DNA from: Quillaja saponaria
Taxonomy: Eukaryota; Streptophyta; Magnoliopsida; Fabales; Quillajaceae
Direction of reading: 5' to 3'
Assembly: GCA_029379385.1 (NCBI GenBank)
Contig: CM055617.1
Coordinates: 15,756,679 to 15,820,678 of the forward strand
Length of the DNA: 64,000 bases
Shown here: one piece after another, positions 24,304 to 36,527 of the stretch
How the letters are laid out: each line of letters starts with the position of its first letter
Position numbering within the stretch: position 1 is the first letter of the stretch
Program-made: the position numbers and the translations under genes
The notes under the pieces: generated by a model
Seen by the model: the letters and a program-made list of their open reading frames with translations, nothing else
Database searches by the model: none
What the model was told of the DNA's origin: nothing

Positions 24304-24859
24304 ATAAAAAGATGATTTTCAAGTTATGAGAGCATATACCAAAGGGAATCAAAATTGGAGAGCCACACCTTGCTCAAGAAAACTCTACTAAGAATCATAT
24401 CATAACCAATGCACATATTCAGCGAAGGTTTAAGAGTACTAAGATAAGGTTATGAACATGTGGAAGGTAAGACAGCTCAAGATCACCATCTACCTCAACG
24501 ATGCCACTTGAGCAATATTAAGTCAAGCTAAGGACTTTAAACCAAAAACTTCTTAGGAGCCAATGTTTCTAAACCCGTTTCTTTCTTTTTGTGATATTGA
24601 TTTTTACTTTTTACTTAGCCTTTATCTCATCTTTGTTAGGCTAATAAAAGAATCATCAACCATAGCAATAAAGAACCACGTCGCGGCATCCCAAATCCAG
24701 GGATTACCAAAATCAACTTGTGGCTTTGAGCATAGTAATCCCGTGGCATCACAATTTCAAAAACCAAGGTATGTACTTAGAGACTAACATGCCACGGCCT
24801 CATTACTCTCACATTGCTATATACTGTTGCAAAGAAAATCCATTTTCAAATAGAGAGCA
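24304..24859 (+). other. Spacer after the protease remnant
   Basis: A short decayed linker. I looked for reverse-transcriptase motifs (the YxDD box and its surroundings) and saw none. Part of the sequence (24660-24800) has the alternating 'gccacggcctc/gtcgcggcatc' wording that also occurs in the untranslated parts of the sister LTRs (34460-34690). Confidence 0.35.
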
Positions 24860-26268
24860 TGATAACTCTTGAAAATAGATTATTTTACATTCTTTTACTC
24901 ATATTAATTCAGCTATGTTCTAGAATTTTAGTTGGTTTTTACTTAGTTTTAGTTAAATTCCTAATTGAGTCTGTATTCTATTAGGATGTTGATTCCTAGC
25001 TATTTTAGGATTAGGATTTAGGAGTTTTATAGGAGTTCTCACTTGTGTTAACTTAGTATTTGTGTTTTGAAGGTTTAAATAAAATGAGTCCCGTTGAAAG
25101 TCAAATTCAAGCTAAAAAATGCTCAAAATGCACAAGACAAGGGAAGCTGCCTAGGAGTCTATAGCCCTAGTGCCAAGATGAAGTCCAGGTGGCACAATAG
25201 TGCCAAAACATAGGCACACCAACGCCATAACCACTATATATTCCCTTATTTCATTGACAAGGTCACGACACTAGGAAGTTGCAGTTACAGTACAGGGACG
25301 ATTCCTATTCTGAATTGAAGTGAAATTAATGGTTTTTAAGCTTATAAAAAGGGACTTCCTTGAGGACTTAAGGGCACAATTAGAAACATAAGTTAGCAAT
25401 ATTTTTCTGGAGTATTAAAGCTTGTCAAGAGAGCAAGGAAGCAAGAAGAGCAAGGATCGTAGAAGTTTGAAGATCAACAACCTTCATAACTTTTTCTATT
25501 TCTACTTTTTCTTTACTTTTATTATATTCCTTTGATGTTTATTATGTAGAAACCATGTTTACACTAAAGTAGCATGGAGTATTTTCTTTTCTAGAATTGC
25601 AACTAAAACTCAACATGTAACTTGATAATATTTTATCTATGGATTGCTTATGTTTTGGTATATGATTAATCTAATTCATTTTATGCTTAACACTTATAAT
25701 TGATTGGCCATCTTTTAGATTGAATTAGGAAACCTAAGGAACTTGGGAAGGAAAATTTAGGTTAAGCCTTGAATGAATTATCACTTGTTTGAATTTAAAA
25801 CATGTTGTTAAGTTTGATTTGTGTATAAGATAGGAATATACCTATAAGCCTTATGTATCCAATTTAGGTTTAGTCTTAATAAGTCTTTCTTAACTCAATT
25901 GACATAGGAATATAGTGAATTGGTTAAATGAAATATTATTATAAGACATAGGAATATGCTTATAATTGATCAAGAACCCTAGGTTAATAATTCTTTGCCA
26001 TAACTAAGCAAAACAAGATAACAATAATTCAATGAAATGATAAGGGAAGTTGTAGTTCTAGGTTTATCTCTAGTTTATACTTGTGTTGATTTGCTTTTAG
26101 TTTATAATTAGTTTATAATCTACCCAAATTTTAGTTGTTTGAATAAAATTAAAATTACTAATTTTAATACTTATCATAATATTTGAAAACTCATTATAGG
26201 AATGATATTTTATTTACTTTATATTACTTGAGGACAATACTTGCGCTTGTATAGATAAATCTGTATCA
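24860..26268 (+). repeat. 5' LTR of the nested element
   Basis: The segment begins TGATAACTCTTGAAAATAG and ends 'taaatctgtatca'. It aligns along its full length with 29187-30582. Around 25350-25440 is a transcript-leader-like part ('gggacttccttgaggacttaaggg'). The repeated 'agtgccaagatg/gtgccaaaacat' wording lies in the middle of the LTR. Confidence 0.8.
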
Positions 26269-26274
26269 AGTTTT

Positions 26275-26292
26275 TAGCACCGTTGCCGGGGA
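26275..26292 (+). other. Primer-binding site, tRNA-Asp type
   Basis: TAGCACCGTTGCCGGGGA differs from TGGCGCCGTTGCCGGGGA at two positions, and lies six bases after the LTR end. It is the best-preserved such site in the window. Confidence 0.75.
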
Positions 26293-27320
26293 GTAATTCT
26301 TATATTATATTAATAGTGAAAAATTTTAGTTTCAATTCAAAATTTTCTTTTTTCTTTTTTTCTATTATCTTTTTAATTTACTTTTATTGTTTGTTTTGTG
26401 AGGTGCATTTAAGATGTATACTGAATATTTCAACTTCACATGTTTCACTTAATGTGACTTGGAATCTTCCAAGATGGTTGGGAGTGGTTAAATTATCTGT
26501 TAGGAATATGGTCAACTTATGGCTTACCAAATTGGCTTCAAGTCCATATATTTTATAGTGATTTTCATGAAAAGTCACGAAAAGTAGTGAATATTCTAGT
26601 TAGGTGGAGACTTCATGCATCTAAGTATAGGCAAAGATTATGAGTTGTTAGATCATCCCAACATATTCATATATGAGTCTACACCAAGTGAGTATGAGCC
26701 TATACCAAGAGAGGAGAAAATAGAGATATCTCAAGAATTGGTACAAAATTCCATTCTTATATGTATTCACTTCGTAGAAGAAGAATTATATAAGGAAATA
26801 CATGGTAACCTAACCTATTAAGCCTAATTTGGTCATAGAAGAAGAAATCCATGACGAAATCCAAGATGAACAAATTAGTGAACCTCAATTGAGTTTAGAA
26901 AAAGACTCTTATAGTGAGGAAACAACTTAAGACTTGATCCTAGAAGAAAAACCACAACCATTTAAGTCTAAGTTAGCTACTAAAGTGAACAACTATGAAG
27001 ATCATATGTGGCCAACCCTTCCTCCACCTAAATCAGCCACTAAACTTTTTATATATGATCTCATGTGGTTAACTCTTCTACCACCATCCTTAGCATCATT
27101 CCTCTACACATACTAAGCAATATTTCAAAACCCAAGTGATGTTTAGTGCATATGTCAAGTTCTTCTAAATATTTCCAAACTTGGGGGTATCTTAAATCAA
27201 GACCCATGTATAGTGTTATATGACACTTACTATGGGTGAAAGCCACTTGTTTAAGAGCATTATTCCAATAGTCAAGACAATGACTATAAATCAAGCGCTA
27301 CTTGGGAGGCAACCCAAGCT
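26293..27320 (+). pseudogene. Decayed internal ORF of the nested element, function unknown
   Basis: Open fragments at 26615-26821 and 26934-27116, and the stretch between them, read as a Glu-rich polypeptide with repeated 'EEEL..EI.' segments and 'P(T/L)LPPP' repeats, interrupted by stops. I recognise no domain. The stretch ends near 'cttgggaggcaacccaag' (27300-27318), a short inverted repeat that also occurs as 'cttgggatgcctcccaag' at 36368-36385 in the reversed sister fragment. Confidence 0.4.
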
Positions 27321-29168
27321 CTTTAACTTTACACCTTAGTTTTAATTTGTTAGAATGTTTTTAATTAAGTTTTCATGTTTTTGTTGTAGGTATAAGAGTC
27401 AAGCATCAAAATATAATCAACATGGTGAAAAGGGGTGAAAAATAGTATGTCAGGTGCCCCGATGCTAAGAAATCAGCACCATAGTATTAATAAATTGAAC
27501 CAGGCAAAGAGGATGGTGCCTAGGCACAATAAAGTCAGCACCACAATGCCAGTCAGTATTTGCAACCCGTGGCTAGGATGCCTAGGCACATAAAAGCTGG
27601 CACCCCTATGCCCCTCAGTACCTCAACAGCTCCATTTTGTAGTTTTGACCCCATTGAACCCCCTTTTGAGCTTAGATGCTTCAAATACAACTTGGATAAG
27701 GAATTATGTTATTTATGCTTTGCTTAAATGCCAAAGACTATTTCTATCCTTATTTCTTTTGAATATGTTTAATATTAAGGGCAATGTTTGTCTTAAGTTT
27801 GAGGGTGTTTGGTTGTTTTGTTTTGATATTTGATGCTTGTAGTTTTCTGTAAGGAGTTTAGTTAGCCAAGATGTTATTATTCTTTTATGATGAAATCACT
27901 CATCCTATGATAATATGTTAGTTTTCACATGCTCTTGACATTCATTTTAAATTTATGAGTTAGTAGCATTGTAGGGTGATTTCCAACACTTTAATGCACT
28001 TGATCTTTTTCTTGGGATTGTTTTGCCTATTTAGAAAACCTTTTATTTTTAGAAAGTTCATATTTAGTTAAGAACCTTATAAATGTGTTTGATTTTCTCT
28101 TGAGTCGAAATCCTAGGCAAAGCTAAGTTAGGGACATGATTTAGGTCATCTTTGGACCGTTTGAGTTTTTCATGCCAACCTTAATATATTGTATCCCTAG
28201 TTTACCCCATTGAGCCTAATTTGATATCTTCCTTTTTAACCATATTAATTTTTCCCTAGCCCTTTTGTATTTCCTTTTGTACCCTTTAGTTTTAAACATG
28301 TTGATCTTTCTAGGAAGATTGCGGAGTTATATGTTGAAAGACAAAACAAAAAACAAAAACCAAAGGTGAAAGGGTGGAGATAAAGGAAAAGAAAAAGAAA
28401 AAAGGTTTTATTGTACTCCATGTTCATGTTGTTCTTCATTCTAGAATGAAAAAAGTTTGGGGGTTTGTCATGGAGTTGTTAAGAAGGGAATTTGTGCTTC
28501 AACTATAAAAAAAGTTTTTCATACCTTATGCTCTTTGTTGTAACATTAAGGGCAATGTTAATTTTAAGTTTAGGGGTATGAGAATTCTTTCAAATTATGA
28601 TCAAAATTCCTTCAAATTGATTTTTTTTTTTTTTTTTTTTAAAAAGGTTGTAAAAAAAAAACAGTGTGAAATTTGTGGGAGATAAAAGAAAAATGGAAGC
28701 TAAGTATGGGTGTATTACTTAGAATGTAAAGGGAGTTCCAATAAAGGTCCTAAAATGAATAATATGCTTAGGGTGTTTTTGAGTCTCATAATCTCCTTTA
28801 TCATACCATTACCCTAGCTTAATAAAGACCTATTGATCATTGAGTCTATATTAGTGGAAAGAGAGTTAAAAAACACACTTATAGGTTTGAATGTTAAATG
28901 GGAGTTTACTTAGACATAAACTTATCTGGATTGCATACATTCCTTTGTTAAAAGATCATTACACACACTGGAGATCCATTTGAATTTGATACTTCCTTTT
29001 AAATTTAAACTTGAATTTGAGTGATACTTATGGTTGACATTTAGTTAAGTTCATATGAAATGTTTGAGAGCATGTTAGGATTTTATTATGTTAGGGTAAC
29101 ACATCTTGGGCAATTAGTCTTTGTTTGTATTTTATTTGTTTTTCTTTTGCTTAAGAACTAGTAAAACT
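27321..29168 (+). other. Untranslated 3' internal region of the nested element
   Basis: No coding potential was seen. The region shares wording with the reverse complement of 35353-36360, for example 'cttgagtcgaaatcctaggcaaagctaagtta' against 35620-35660. It carries several copies of a G-rich tract resembling the polypurine tract (27792, 28450, 28563), and a poly-T run at 28620-28640. Confidence 0.5.
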
Positions 29169-29186
29169 TTAAGTTTGGGGGTGTGG
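29169..29186 (+). other. Polypurine tract of the nested element
   Basis: The tract 'ttaagtttgggggtgtgg' directly abuts the TG of the 3' LTR, the position where plus-strand DNA synthesis is primed. Confidence 0.7.
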
Positions 29187-30582
29187 TGACTCTTGAAAAT
29201 AGAGTTATTTGACGTTCTTTTACTTATATTACCTTAGCTATGTTCTAGAGTTTTAGTTGGTTTTTGCTTAGTTTTAGTTGAATTCCTAGTTGAGTCCATA
29301 TTATGTTAGGATGTTGATTCCTAATTGTTTTAGGATTAGGATTTATGTGTTTTACAGGAGTTCTAACTTGTGTTAACTTAGTCTTGGTGTTTTGAATGTC
29401 TAATAAAAAAGGAGTTCCATTAGAAGTCAAATTCAAACTCAAAAAGCTCAAAATGCCCAAGACAAGGGAAGCTGCCTAGGAGTTTGGCACCCCAAAGCCA
29501 GGATGAATTCTAGGTGGCTCCCTAGTGCCAGAACATGGGTGCCCTAGTGCCATAGCCATTGTTAAACTCCCATGTTTCATCGATTTTTAAGGCCGCAATG
29601 CCGGGACGATTCTTAGTCTGAATTAAAGAAATTGAGAGCTTTTAAGCCTATAAAAGGGGACTACCATGAGGACTTAAGGACAAAATTAGAAACACAAGTT
29701 AGCAGTGTTTTTTTTTTTTATAATATTAGAGCTTGTCTAGGGTGCAAGGAAGCAAGATGAGCAATGATTGTAGAAGCTTGAAGATCGATAACCTTCATAG
29801 CTTTCTCTACTTCTACTCCTTTTTTACTTTTATTTTAGTCCTTTGATGTTTATTATTGTTGAAATTGTGTTTACTCTAAAGTAGAATGGAGTATTTTCTT
29901 TCCTAGAATTGCAACTATAACTCAACATTTAGCTTGATAATATTTTATCTATGGATTACTTAGGTTTTGGTATATGATTTATCTAATTTGTTTTATGCTT
30001 AATGCTTCTAATTAATTATCCATCTTTTAGATTGAATTAGGAACCCTGAAGGAACTTGGGAAAGGAAATTTAGGTTAAGCCTTGAATGAATTAGCACTTG
30101 TTTAAATTCAACACATGTTGTTGAGTTTCATTTGTGTATAAGATAGGAATATACCTATACGCTTTGTGTAGTCAAGTTAGGTCCAATCTTAATGAGTGTT
30201 TCTTAACTGAATTCATATAGGAATATAGTGAATTAGTTAAGTGAGATATTATCATAAGACATAGGAATATACCTATAATTGATCAAGAACCCTAGGTTAA
30301 TAATTCTTTGCCATAACTAAACAAGAAAATATAATAATAATTCAAGTGAAATGTTGAGGGAAGTTATAGTTCTAGGTTTATCTGCAGTTTATCCTTGTGT
30401 TAATTTGCTTTGAGTTTATAATTAGATCATAATCTACCCAAATTTCTATTATTTGAATAAAATCGAAATTACTAATTTTATTACTTAGCATAATATTTGA
30501 AAACTTCTCATGGAAACGATATTCTACTTACTCTGTATTACTTGAGGACGATACGTATACTTGCATGGGTAAATCTGTATCA
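29187..30582 (+). repeat. 3' LTR of the nested element
   Basis: The segment begins TGACTCTTGAAAATAGAG and ends 'gtaaatctgtatca'. It is the partner of 24860-26268. Relative to that copy it lacks three bases near its start. Confidence 0.8.
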
Positions 30583-31463
30583 AAGCATAATGTCGTGGTA
30601 GTAACACATTTGAGCCGCAGTGCCACTAATCCCATAAAATAAAATTTTCCTTAATTCTTCCTAACGTGAGCCATAATGTTCACTTTTATGAAAATCTGAG
30701 TTTTAACTCAAGAGCTATTATAAGTTGTGGCGCCTTATTCTTTACACCAAAGTGTCAAAACCTGTGATTCAAAATTTTCAAATTTTAGGCCTTTGCGGTA
30801 GGTGCCCATTGCTTCACGCTGCAATGCCCTGTTGGGTTTTCTATTTTTAAATACATTTTTCAAACCCTAAAACTTCCAAACTCAAAACCTAACACCTTTT
30901 TTCTTGAAATTATAAGTTTTTGGAGTGAATTCTCAAACCCAAACCCCATTCTTGTTAAATTATGTCACTTTTACACAATTTCCCTCACCCACATCGCAGT
31001 TTATGCACGGTTTTCACGTGACATCAACACAAGTAACTTTCTTTTACTTTGCTTCTCATTCTATGAATTTTTTGATAGATAAGATGCTTTTTTGTGTTCT
31101 ATGACTTATTTGCTCCATGATTAGTAGATAGATATCTTTATTTTAGGAGTTGTGCATAATTATTAATTTTGGATTTTTAGTTACGTGAGTGTTATGTTTT
31201 GAATCAAGATAATGTGTTATTAGGTTTAGTTAGATAGATTGATGTAATATATATGTATAATATCCTACTATGATCCCTAACCCTATATATCTTGAATGTC
31301 ATTTGAAAATTATGTGATAGTTGAACTTAGTTTGGGGTGAGGTGATGGAATATTGATAGGGAGTGCATAGGTTCCATTTCATTGATGAAAATATGCCTGA
31401 GATTTGATATTATTATTTTGTTGGGTTAAAGAGCTTTTGTTGATTATAGGCTATGGTTGACAT
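30583..31463 (+). other. Spacer of the outer Athila-like element before its env-like remnant
   Basis: No coding frame is convincing. The 'gagccgcagtgccac' and 'ttgcggtaggtgcccattgc' wording matches that seen in the outer LTRs (34460-34690) and other internal parts. An AT-rich leader-like stretch lies at 31080-31460. Confidence 0.35.
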
Positions 31464-32400
31464 GTGTTGATGGGCATTGTGGGGATTGTGATTATGCTTG
31501 TTTTATATTTCAAGATCATGGCACTGAAATCAAAGGCTACCAAATGCTCTTATTCTATTAGGCCAAGCTTTAACACCACTAAATTTGTTTCTACTAAAGT
31601 AGAAAAGCGATTCCACAAGGGACTGATCAATAAAAAAATTGTGGCTCAATGAGGTTTACAATTCAGCCTGACTACTTTCAACTCATAGTTCGTCAAATTG
31701 ACAAACTCCATTATGCTCAATTATATGCATTCCCTATAGCCTGAAGTAGTCTTGCTAGTCAAAGAATTCTATGCCAACCTCGTGGAGCATAATGACAACA
31801 AGGTCACGGTACGAAGCAAGATTGTGCCATTCATGAGCACAGCCATTAATGCCCACTATGTCATTCTGGACATTCTAGATATTGATGAATATGTGCAGTA
31901 TTCAAGTGCAATAGTGGATTATGATGGGGTAATCAATGCATTGTGCTACCAAGACTCAACTTGAAAGTTGACGAATGGTGAACCAGTTCATTTCAAGGCA
32001 AGTCAGCGACAATCCACTGTGAAAGCTTGGTATTACTTTACTCTCTCGAATTTGCTGCCCAGTGGACATGCAAGCAATGTGACTAAGGAGCGAGCAATCC
32101 TTGTTTTTTGCTATACTGCGAGTTATGTCCATTGATATTGGTCGCTTGATTCATAATGCTACGTTACAAATAGCAAACAATAGGCACCTTAGCTTACAAT
32201 TTTCGTCCCTCATAACCAAATTATGTTGCTCCATTGGAGTTCTCTGTGATGATTCTGAGCCATTGGAATTTTAGAAAGAGCCCATCATTGACAAGCTTAT
32301 AAATAAATTCTTACATCGAAATTTTGTGGCCATAGAAAGTGATCTAGCAGCTCCAATCTATCTGGCATTGACTGGTGTGCAGCGACTCACCATGTCCTGA
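31464..32400 (+). pseudogene. Remnant of the plant retroelement ORF with 'putative plant transposon protein' domain (env-like position)
   Basis: Frames at 31464-31652 and 31752-31964 give VVLLVKEFYANL, VTVRSKIVPFMSTAINAHY and LDIDEYVQY. Then, near 32030-32130, come YYFTLSNLLPSGHASNVTKE and RAILVFCYTASY. This is the pattern of the domain often annotated as putative plant transposon protein ('VREFYANL ... G..V.F....IN..Y ... RxLLPTxH...VTKERALLLYA'). It lies between pol and the 3' LTR in Athila-lineage elements, in the position called env-like. Several stops are present. The biochemical function of the domain is not established to my knowledge. Confidence 0.6.
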
Positions 32401-32686
32401 GGATGACATTGACTTTAACTTTGATGAATGAGGGGAATTCTTTTTATCCTTTTATTTTCGTTTCTTTCTTCCTTTTTTTTTTTAACATTGGGACACTTAG
32501 TTTAGGTTTGGGGTGTAACTTTCAATTATGTATTTCCTATTTGTTGTAAAATTGTTATCCCTCAGTTATGTGTAATTTGTTTAGACATGGTATCTAGGAT
32601 GTAATCTATTTCCCTTTCTCGTATTGTTTTAAGTAGAATTATAATTTTAATTTGTTAATGATGTTCAAATATTCCCCTATTCCTAT
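32401..32686 (+). other. Non-coding stretch after the env-like remnant
   Basis: AT-rich; it includes 'ttagtttaggtttggggtgtaac' (about 32500), a polypurine-like tract far from any LTR. No gene. Confidence 0.35.
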
Positions 32687-33554
32687 GATATTATCTTATT
32701 TATATATTGATTTTGATTTTTGATAGCAATGAAAGAAGTTTTGAATTTATTATAATTAGGACAAATATTTCATGCATCCATATTTATACAAGGTTTTTTT
32801 TCACCTAGGGTTGATGATTTTAAATGATTTTTCTTTATAACCCTTAGACCCTTTTTAACCCTTTCAATTAGTACGAATTCCTCTTGAGGCACTTAGTTAA
32901 GAACATGATTTATATCCACCTATTGCTTTTATATATCCTTAGAAACCGATAGAGCCTTTGTTATATCCACCTATTGTTTTTATATATCCTTAGAAACCCA
33001 CTTTCAAGCTGAAAGTCTATTTTTTCTAGCACATGTATATGTTAACCAATTCCTTTTTTGTAAAACCTATTTGCAACCTACCACTTTAAGCACATTGAAT
33101 ATGCAGTATTATCGAGCTATGATATTATCTTATTTTTATATTGATTTTGATTTTTGATAGCAATGAAAGAAGTTTTAAATTTATTATAATTACGACAAAT
33201 ATTTCATGCATCCATATTTATACAAGGTTTTTTTTCACCTAGGGTTGATGTTTTTAAATGATTTTTCTTTATAACCCTTAGACCCTTTTTAACCCTTTCA
33301 ATTAGTACGAATTCCTCTTGAGGCACTTAGTTAAGAACATGATTTATATCCACCTATTGTTTTTATATATCCTTAGAAACCGATAGAGCCTTTGTTATAT
33401 CCACCTATTGTTTTTATATATCCTTAGAAACCCACTTTCAAGCCGAAAGTCTATTTTTTCTAGCACATGTATATGTTAACCAATTCCTTTTTTGTAAGAC
33501 CTATTTGCAACCTACCACTTTAAGCTCATTGAATATGCAGTATTATCGAGCTAT
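32687..33554. repeat. 434-bp tandem duplication (two near-identical copies)
   Basis: Copies at 32687-33120 and 33121-33554 line up with a constant offset of 434 bases and only a handful of differences. Both begin at 'gatattatcttattt' and end at 'cagtattatcgagctat'. Within each copy a module of about 55 bases ('tatatccacctattg...ccttagaaacc') is itself repeated twice. The copies are far more similar to each other than the two LTRs of the host element are, so the duplication is recent. Confidence 0.9.
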
Positions 33555-34254
33555 AAAAAGGGATGAGCTTGAAGCAAGATTGTGAAGGTGAGTGCAAAGC
33601 AAGGAAGATAAGAAAAAAAAAAAAATTATCATCTTCCCTACTTGATAAATAGTAAGTTTGGGGGAGTAAGTGGAAATTTTTTGAGAAGTGGTCTACAAAC
33701 CAAAGGTTTGGTAGAAAATATTAGAAAGATAAAGAAGAAAAAGTAGGAAGCATCTATGCCCACACAAGAAGAAATATATTGGGTGATAAAAAAAATGTGA
33801 TACAAATTTTAAGCCCGAGTGAGTGGGAGTTGGAACCATACCTTACCAAAGAAAATGTGAAAAAGAAGGGGCTCTTGCAAAGAATTTACACTTGGGTAAT
33901 TTAGCCTAAAAATTTCATTTCATCAAACCGATGTCCTAGCCTTACATTATAAGTTGAATGAAAGACTTATTGATTTTTGACTAAGTATTAGCCTACATTC
34001 GTGGAAAGAGGAAGGAAAGCCGAAGTTCTAGGGATTAAGACTAGTCATTGAGTTATTTTGGAAATATCTTTGAAGATGCCATGCACACATACACATGAAA
34101 TTTGTCCAAACATGATAAATTTAAAGATATACTTGTGTTTTGTGTTGAGTCAAGTCTTTGTTATAAAATTTGAGGATTTTAGGTGAATAATTATTTCATC
34201 ATTGATAAGTTAATTGTTATTCTTATTTGTTTTTGCTTGGGACTAGCAAAATAC
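33555..34254 (+). other. Non-coding 3' internal region of the outer Athila-like element
   Basis: Purine-rich with several 'aagtttgggggag'-type tracts (33652). No coding frame was seen. The region leads into the polypurine tract and right LTR. Confidence 0.4.
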
Positions 34255-34266
34255 TAAGTTTGGGGC
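34255..34266 (+). other. Polypurine tract of the outer Athila-like element
   Basis: 'aagtttggggc' directly precedes TGTAATAAC, the start of the right LTR. Confidence 0.55.
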
Positions 34267-35352
34267 TGTAATAACTCTATAAAATAAAGTTAATTAACAA
34301 TACTTTTCATTCATATTTTATGCTAAATCCAAGGCTTATAGCATTGTGGCGTGACAAGGGAAAAGTTAATGATTCAACAAGAGAGACTTGCATCATGGTG
34401 TGACAAAGTTTAAGATGCGACACTGTTAAAACAAGAATTTCATAAATTAGCTTGAGAGCTCGACGCTGTAGTGCTTATAACTTGAAGCCGCAGCGTCTCT
34501 AATCCAACCTGCCCAAAAACCAAATAGAAAGCTCGGCACCACAGTGCTAAATCTGAAAGACCTCTTCATAACAACCCGATAGGATGGTGCTGCCGCACCT
34601 ATCAATATGAAACAAAATTGTGACATGTTGTATTCCGAGTAAGAGTATGTAGAAGGTTCAGTGCCGCAGTGCCATAGAGAGCCACACCACAGCACTATTA
34701 CATGCTTTAGAAGAATCCTAGTTCAATTAAACTAGGATCAAAAGATCTACAAAATAAAGTGAAGATTGAAGTCTGAGTATATACTAGAGCTCATAATAGA
34801 GAGTACCAAAGGAGCTAGAGGAGACCCGGAACTATGACAATTTATAGTTTCTACTCCTTTCTTGTTATTTTCTATTTACTTGCAATGATTATGTCTTTTA
34901 TATTTTTGTTTTCTGCAGTTAGTATGGAGTAGTCATATTCTAGGATTATAATTGAACTTACATGTAGCCAATGTGGCTTTGATTTTAATTGAATGCATGT
35001 TTTAGTTTCAATATTTATGTTGCCTTGTTCTTAATTCTTCTAATTGATTGATCACTTGTTAGATTGATTTAGGAATTTTGGGATTGATTTGGAAAAGTCA
35101 ATTATACGATTAGCCTTAGGTAATATAACTTGTGTTTGGATTATTCATATGATTTGGATTATCTGATTTGTTGAAGAGATAGGAAAATTCTCTTTAACTA
35201 TAAGTAACCAGAAAGATTGACTCTTAATGAGCTTATCTTAGGATAATTCTCATGGGAATATAGGGAATAAGACTAATAGAAATATATAATTGCTAGACAT
35301 ACTAATATGTTAGTAATTGATTAAGAAGGTTATTATTCAAACTATTGCATGA
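34267..35352 (+). repeat. 3' LTR (3'-truncated) of the outer Athila-like element
   Basis: The LTR start is intact: TG, preceded by a polypurine tract. The alignment with 20995-21967 stops abruptly after 'caaactattgcatga'. From 35353 a reverse-oriented fragment of a related element follows, so this LTR was cut by that insertion or by a deletion. Confidence 0.6.
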
Positions 35353-36527
35353 GACACAAACATATACTTTTTTGATTATGATTATAGGGGTGATCAAGAA
35401 GCACAAACATATAATTTTTTTTTTGTATATATGTAAATCCAACGTTTCCTCATATTTCTTAGCATAGCTCAATATATTCCTAGAATGATCAAAAAATTTG
35501 TGGGTGTCAAAGAAAAGGCAATATAAGGCTCAATAGGGTAACTAAGGATATACAATAAAACAAAGTAAGTAAAAAGGTTCAAATGGTCCAATGATGGACT
35601 AAATCATATCCTTAACTTAGCTTTGTTTAGGATTTCGCCTCAAGAGAGAATCAAACACATTTATGAGGTTCCTAATTAAATATGAACTTCCTAAACTAAA
35701 AAAGTTTCTAAATAGGCAACACAATCCCAAGAAAAAGATCAAAAGGCATAAAATTATTGAAAGTCACATACTACAATGCAACTAACTCAAAACTTAAACA
35801 TGAATGTCAAGAGTATGTGAAAACTAATATATTATCATAGGATGAGGGATTTCATTATAAAAGAATAATAACATTTTGGCTAAATAAAAATCAAACACCC
35901 CTAAACTTAAGATGAACATTGTCCTCAATGTTAAAGATATTCAAGATGAATAAAGATAGAAATACTCCTTGGCATTTAAGAAAGTTATAAAGATATAACT
36001 CCTTATCTAATTTGTGTTTGAAGCATCCAAGCTTAAAAGGGAGTTGAATGGGGTCAAAAAGGCAAAGAGGCTGCTAAGGCACTAGAAGGCGTTGTGGTGC
36101 TAACTTTTGGGTGCCGTGGCACCTTAGCCTTTGGTTGAAATTACTGGCTAGTGTTGTGGACAAGCTTTAGGGCACCAGCCTCTCTGCCTGTATAGTAATA
36201 CTGTGTTGATTTCTTGGCATCAGGGCACTTAACGTACTATGTTTCACCCTCTTTTACCATGTTGATTGTATTTTGTTGCTTGACCCTTGTCCCTATAACA
36301 AAAACATGAAAACTTAATTAAAAATATTCTAAACAAATTAAAAACTAAGGATGCAAGGTTAAAGCGCTTGGGATGCCTCCCAAGTAGTGCTTGATTTACA
36401 GTCATTGGCTTGACTTTTGTATGCTTAACCCTTTTTGGTCTTCGCAATGAAGGCTTTAGGAAGATGGATTTCCTTAAAGTTCATAAACCTCTTCTGATTC
36501 CTCTTGTACTTACGCCTTAAGCTTACA

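Larger units (their letters stand above)
24860..30582 (+). mobile_element. Nested non-autonomous LTR retrotransposon (LARD-like, Athila-related)
   Basis: Two LTRs of about 1.4 kb (24860-26268 and 29187-30582) both begin TG and end in 'aaatctgtatca'. A primer-binding site follows the first LTR, and a polypurine tract (aagtttgggggtgtgg) directly precedes the second. The flanking pentamers are GAGCA and AAGCA, matching in four of five bases, which fits a 5-bp target duplication. The internal 2.9 kb holds no recognisable gag, protease, reverse transcriptase or integrase. Over the first ~200 bases the LTRs differ at about one base in eight or nine, less than the LTRs of the enclosing element, as expected if this one inserted later. 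Confidence 0.8.
20995..35352 (+). mobile_element. Athila-like Ty3/gypsy retroelement, decayed, interrupted by a nested element
   Basis: A 5'-truncated left LTR (20995-21967), a degenerate primer-binding site (21974-21991), gag and protease remnants (22050-24303), an env-like/plant-transposon-domain remnant (31464-32400), a polypurine tract (34255-34266) and a 3'-truncated right LTR (34267-35352) lie in the order expected for an Athila-lineage element. The two LTRs align from 'tgtgacatgttg' onward, with roughly one difference every five to six bases by eye, so the insertion is old. A second element (24860-30582) is inserted between protease and env-like parts. I saw no reverse transcriptase, RNase H or integrase motif on either side of that insertion. 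Confidence 0.65.
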
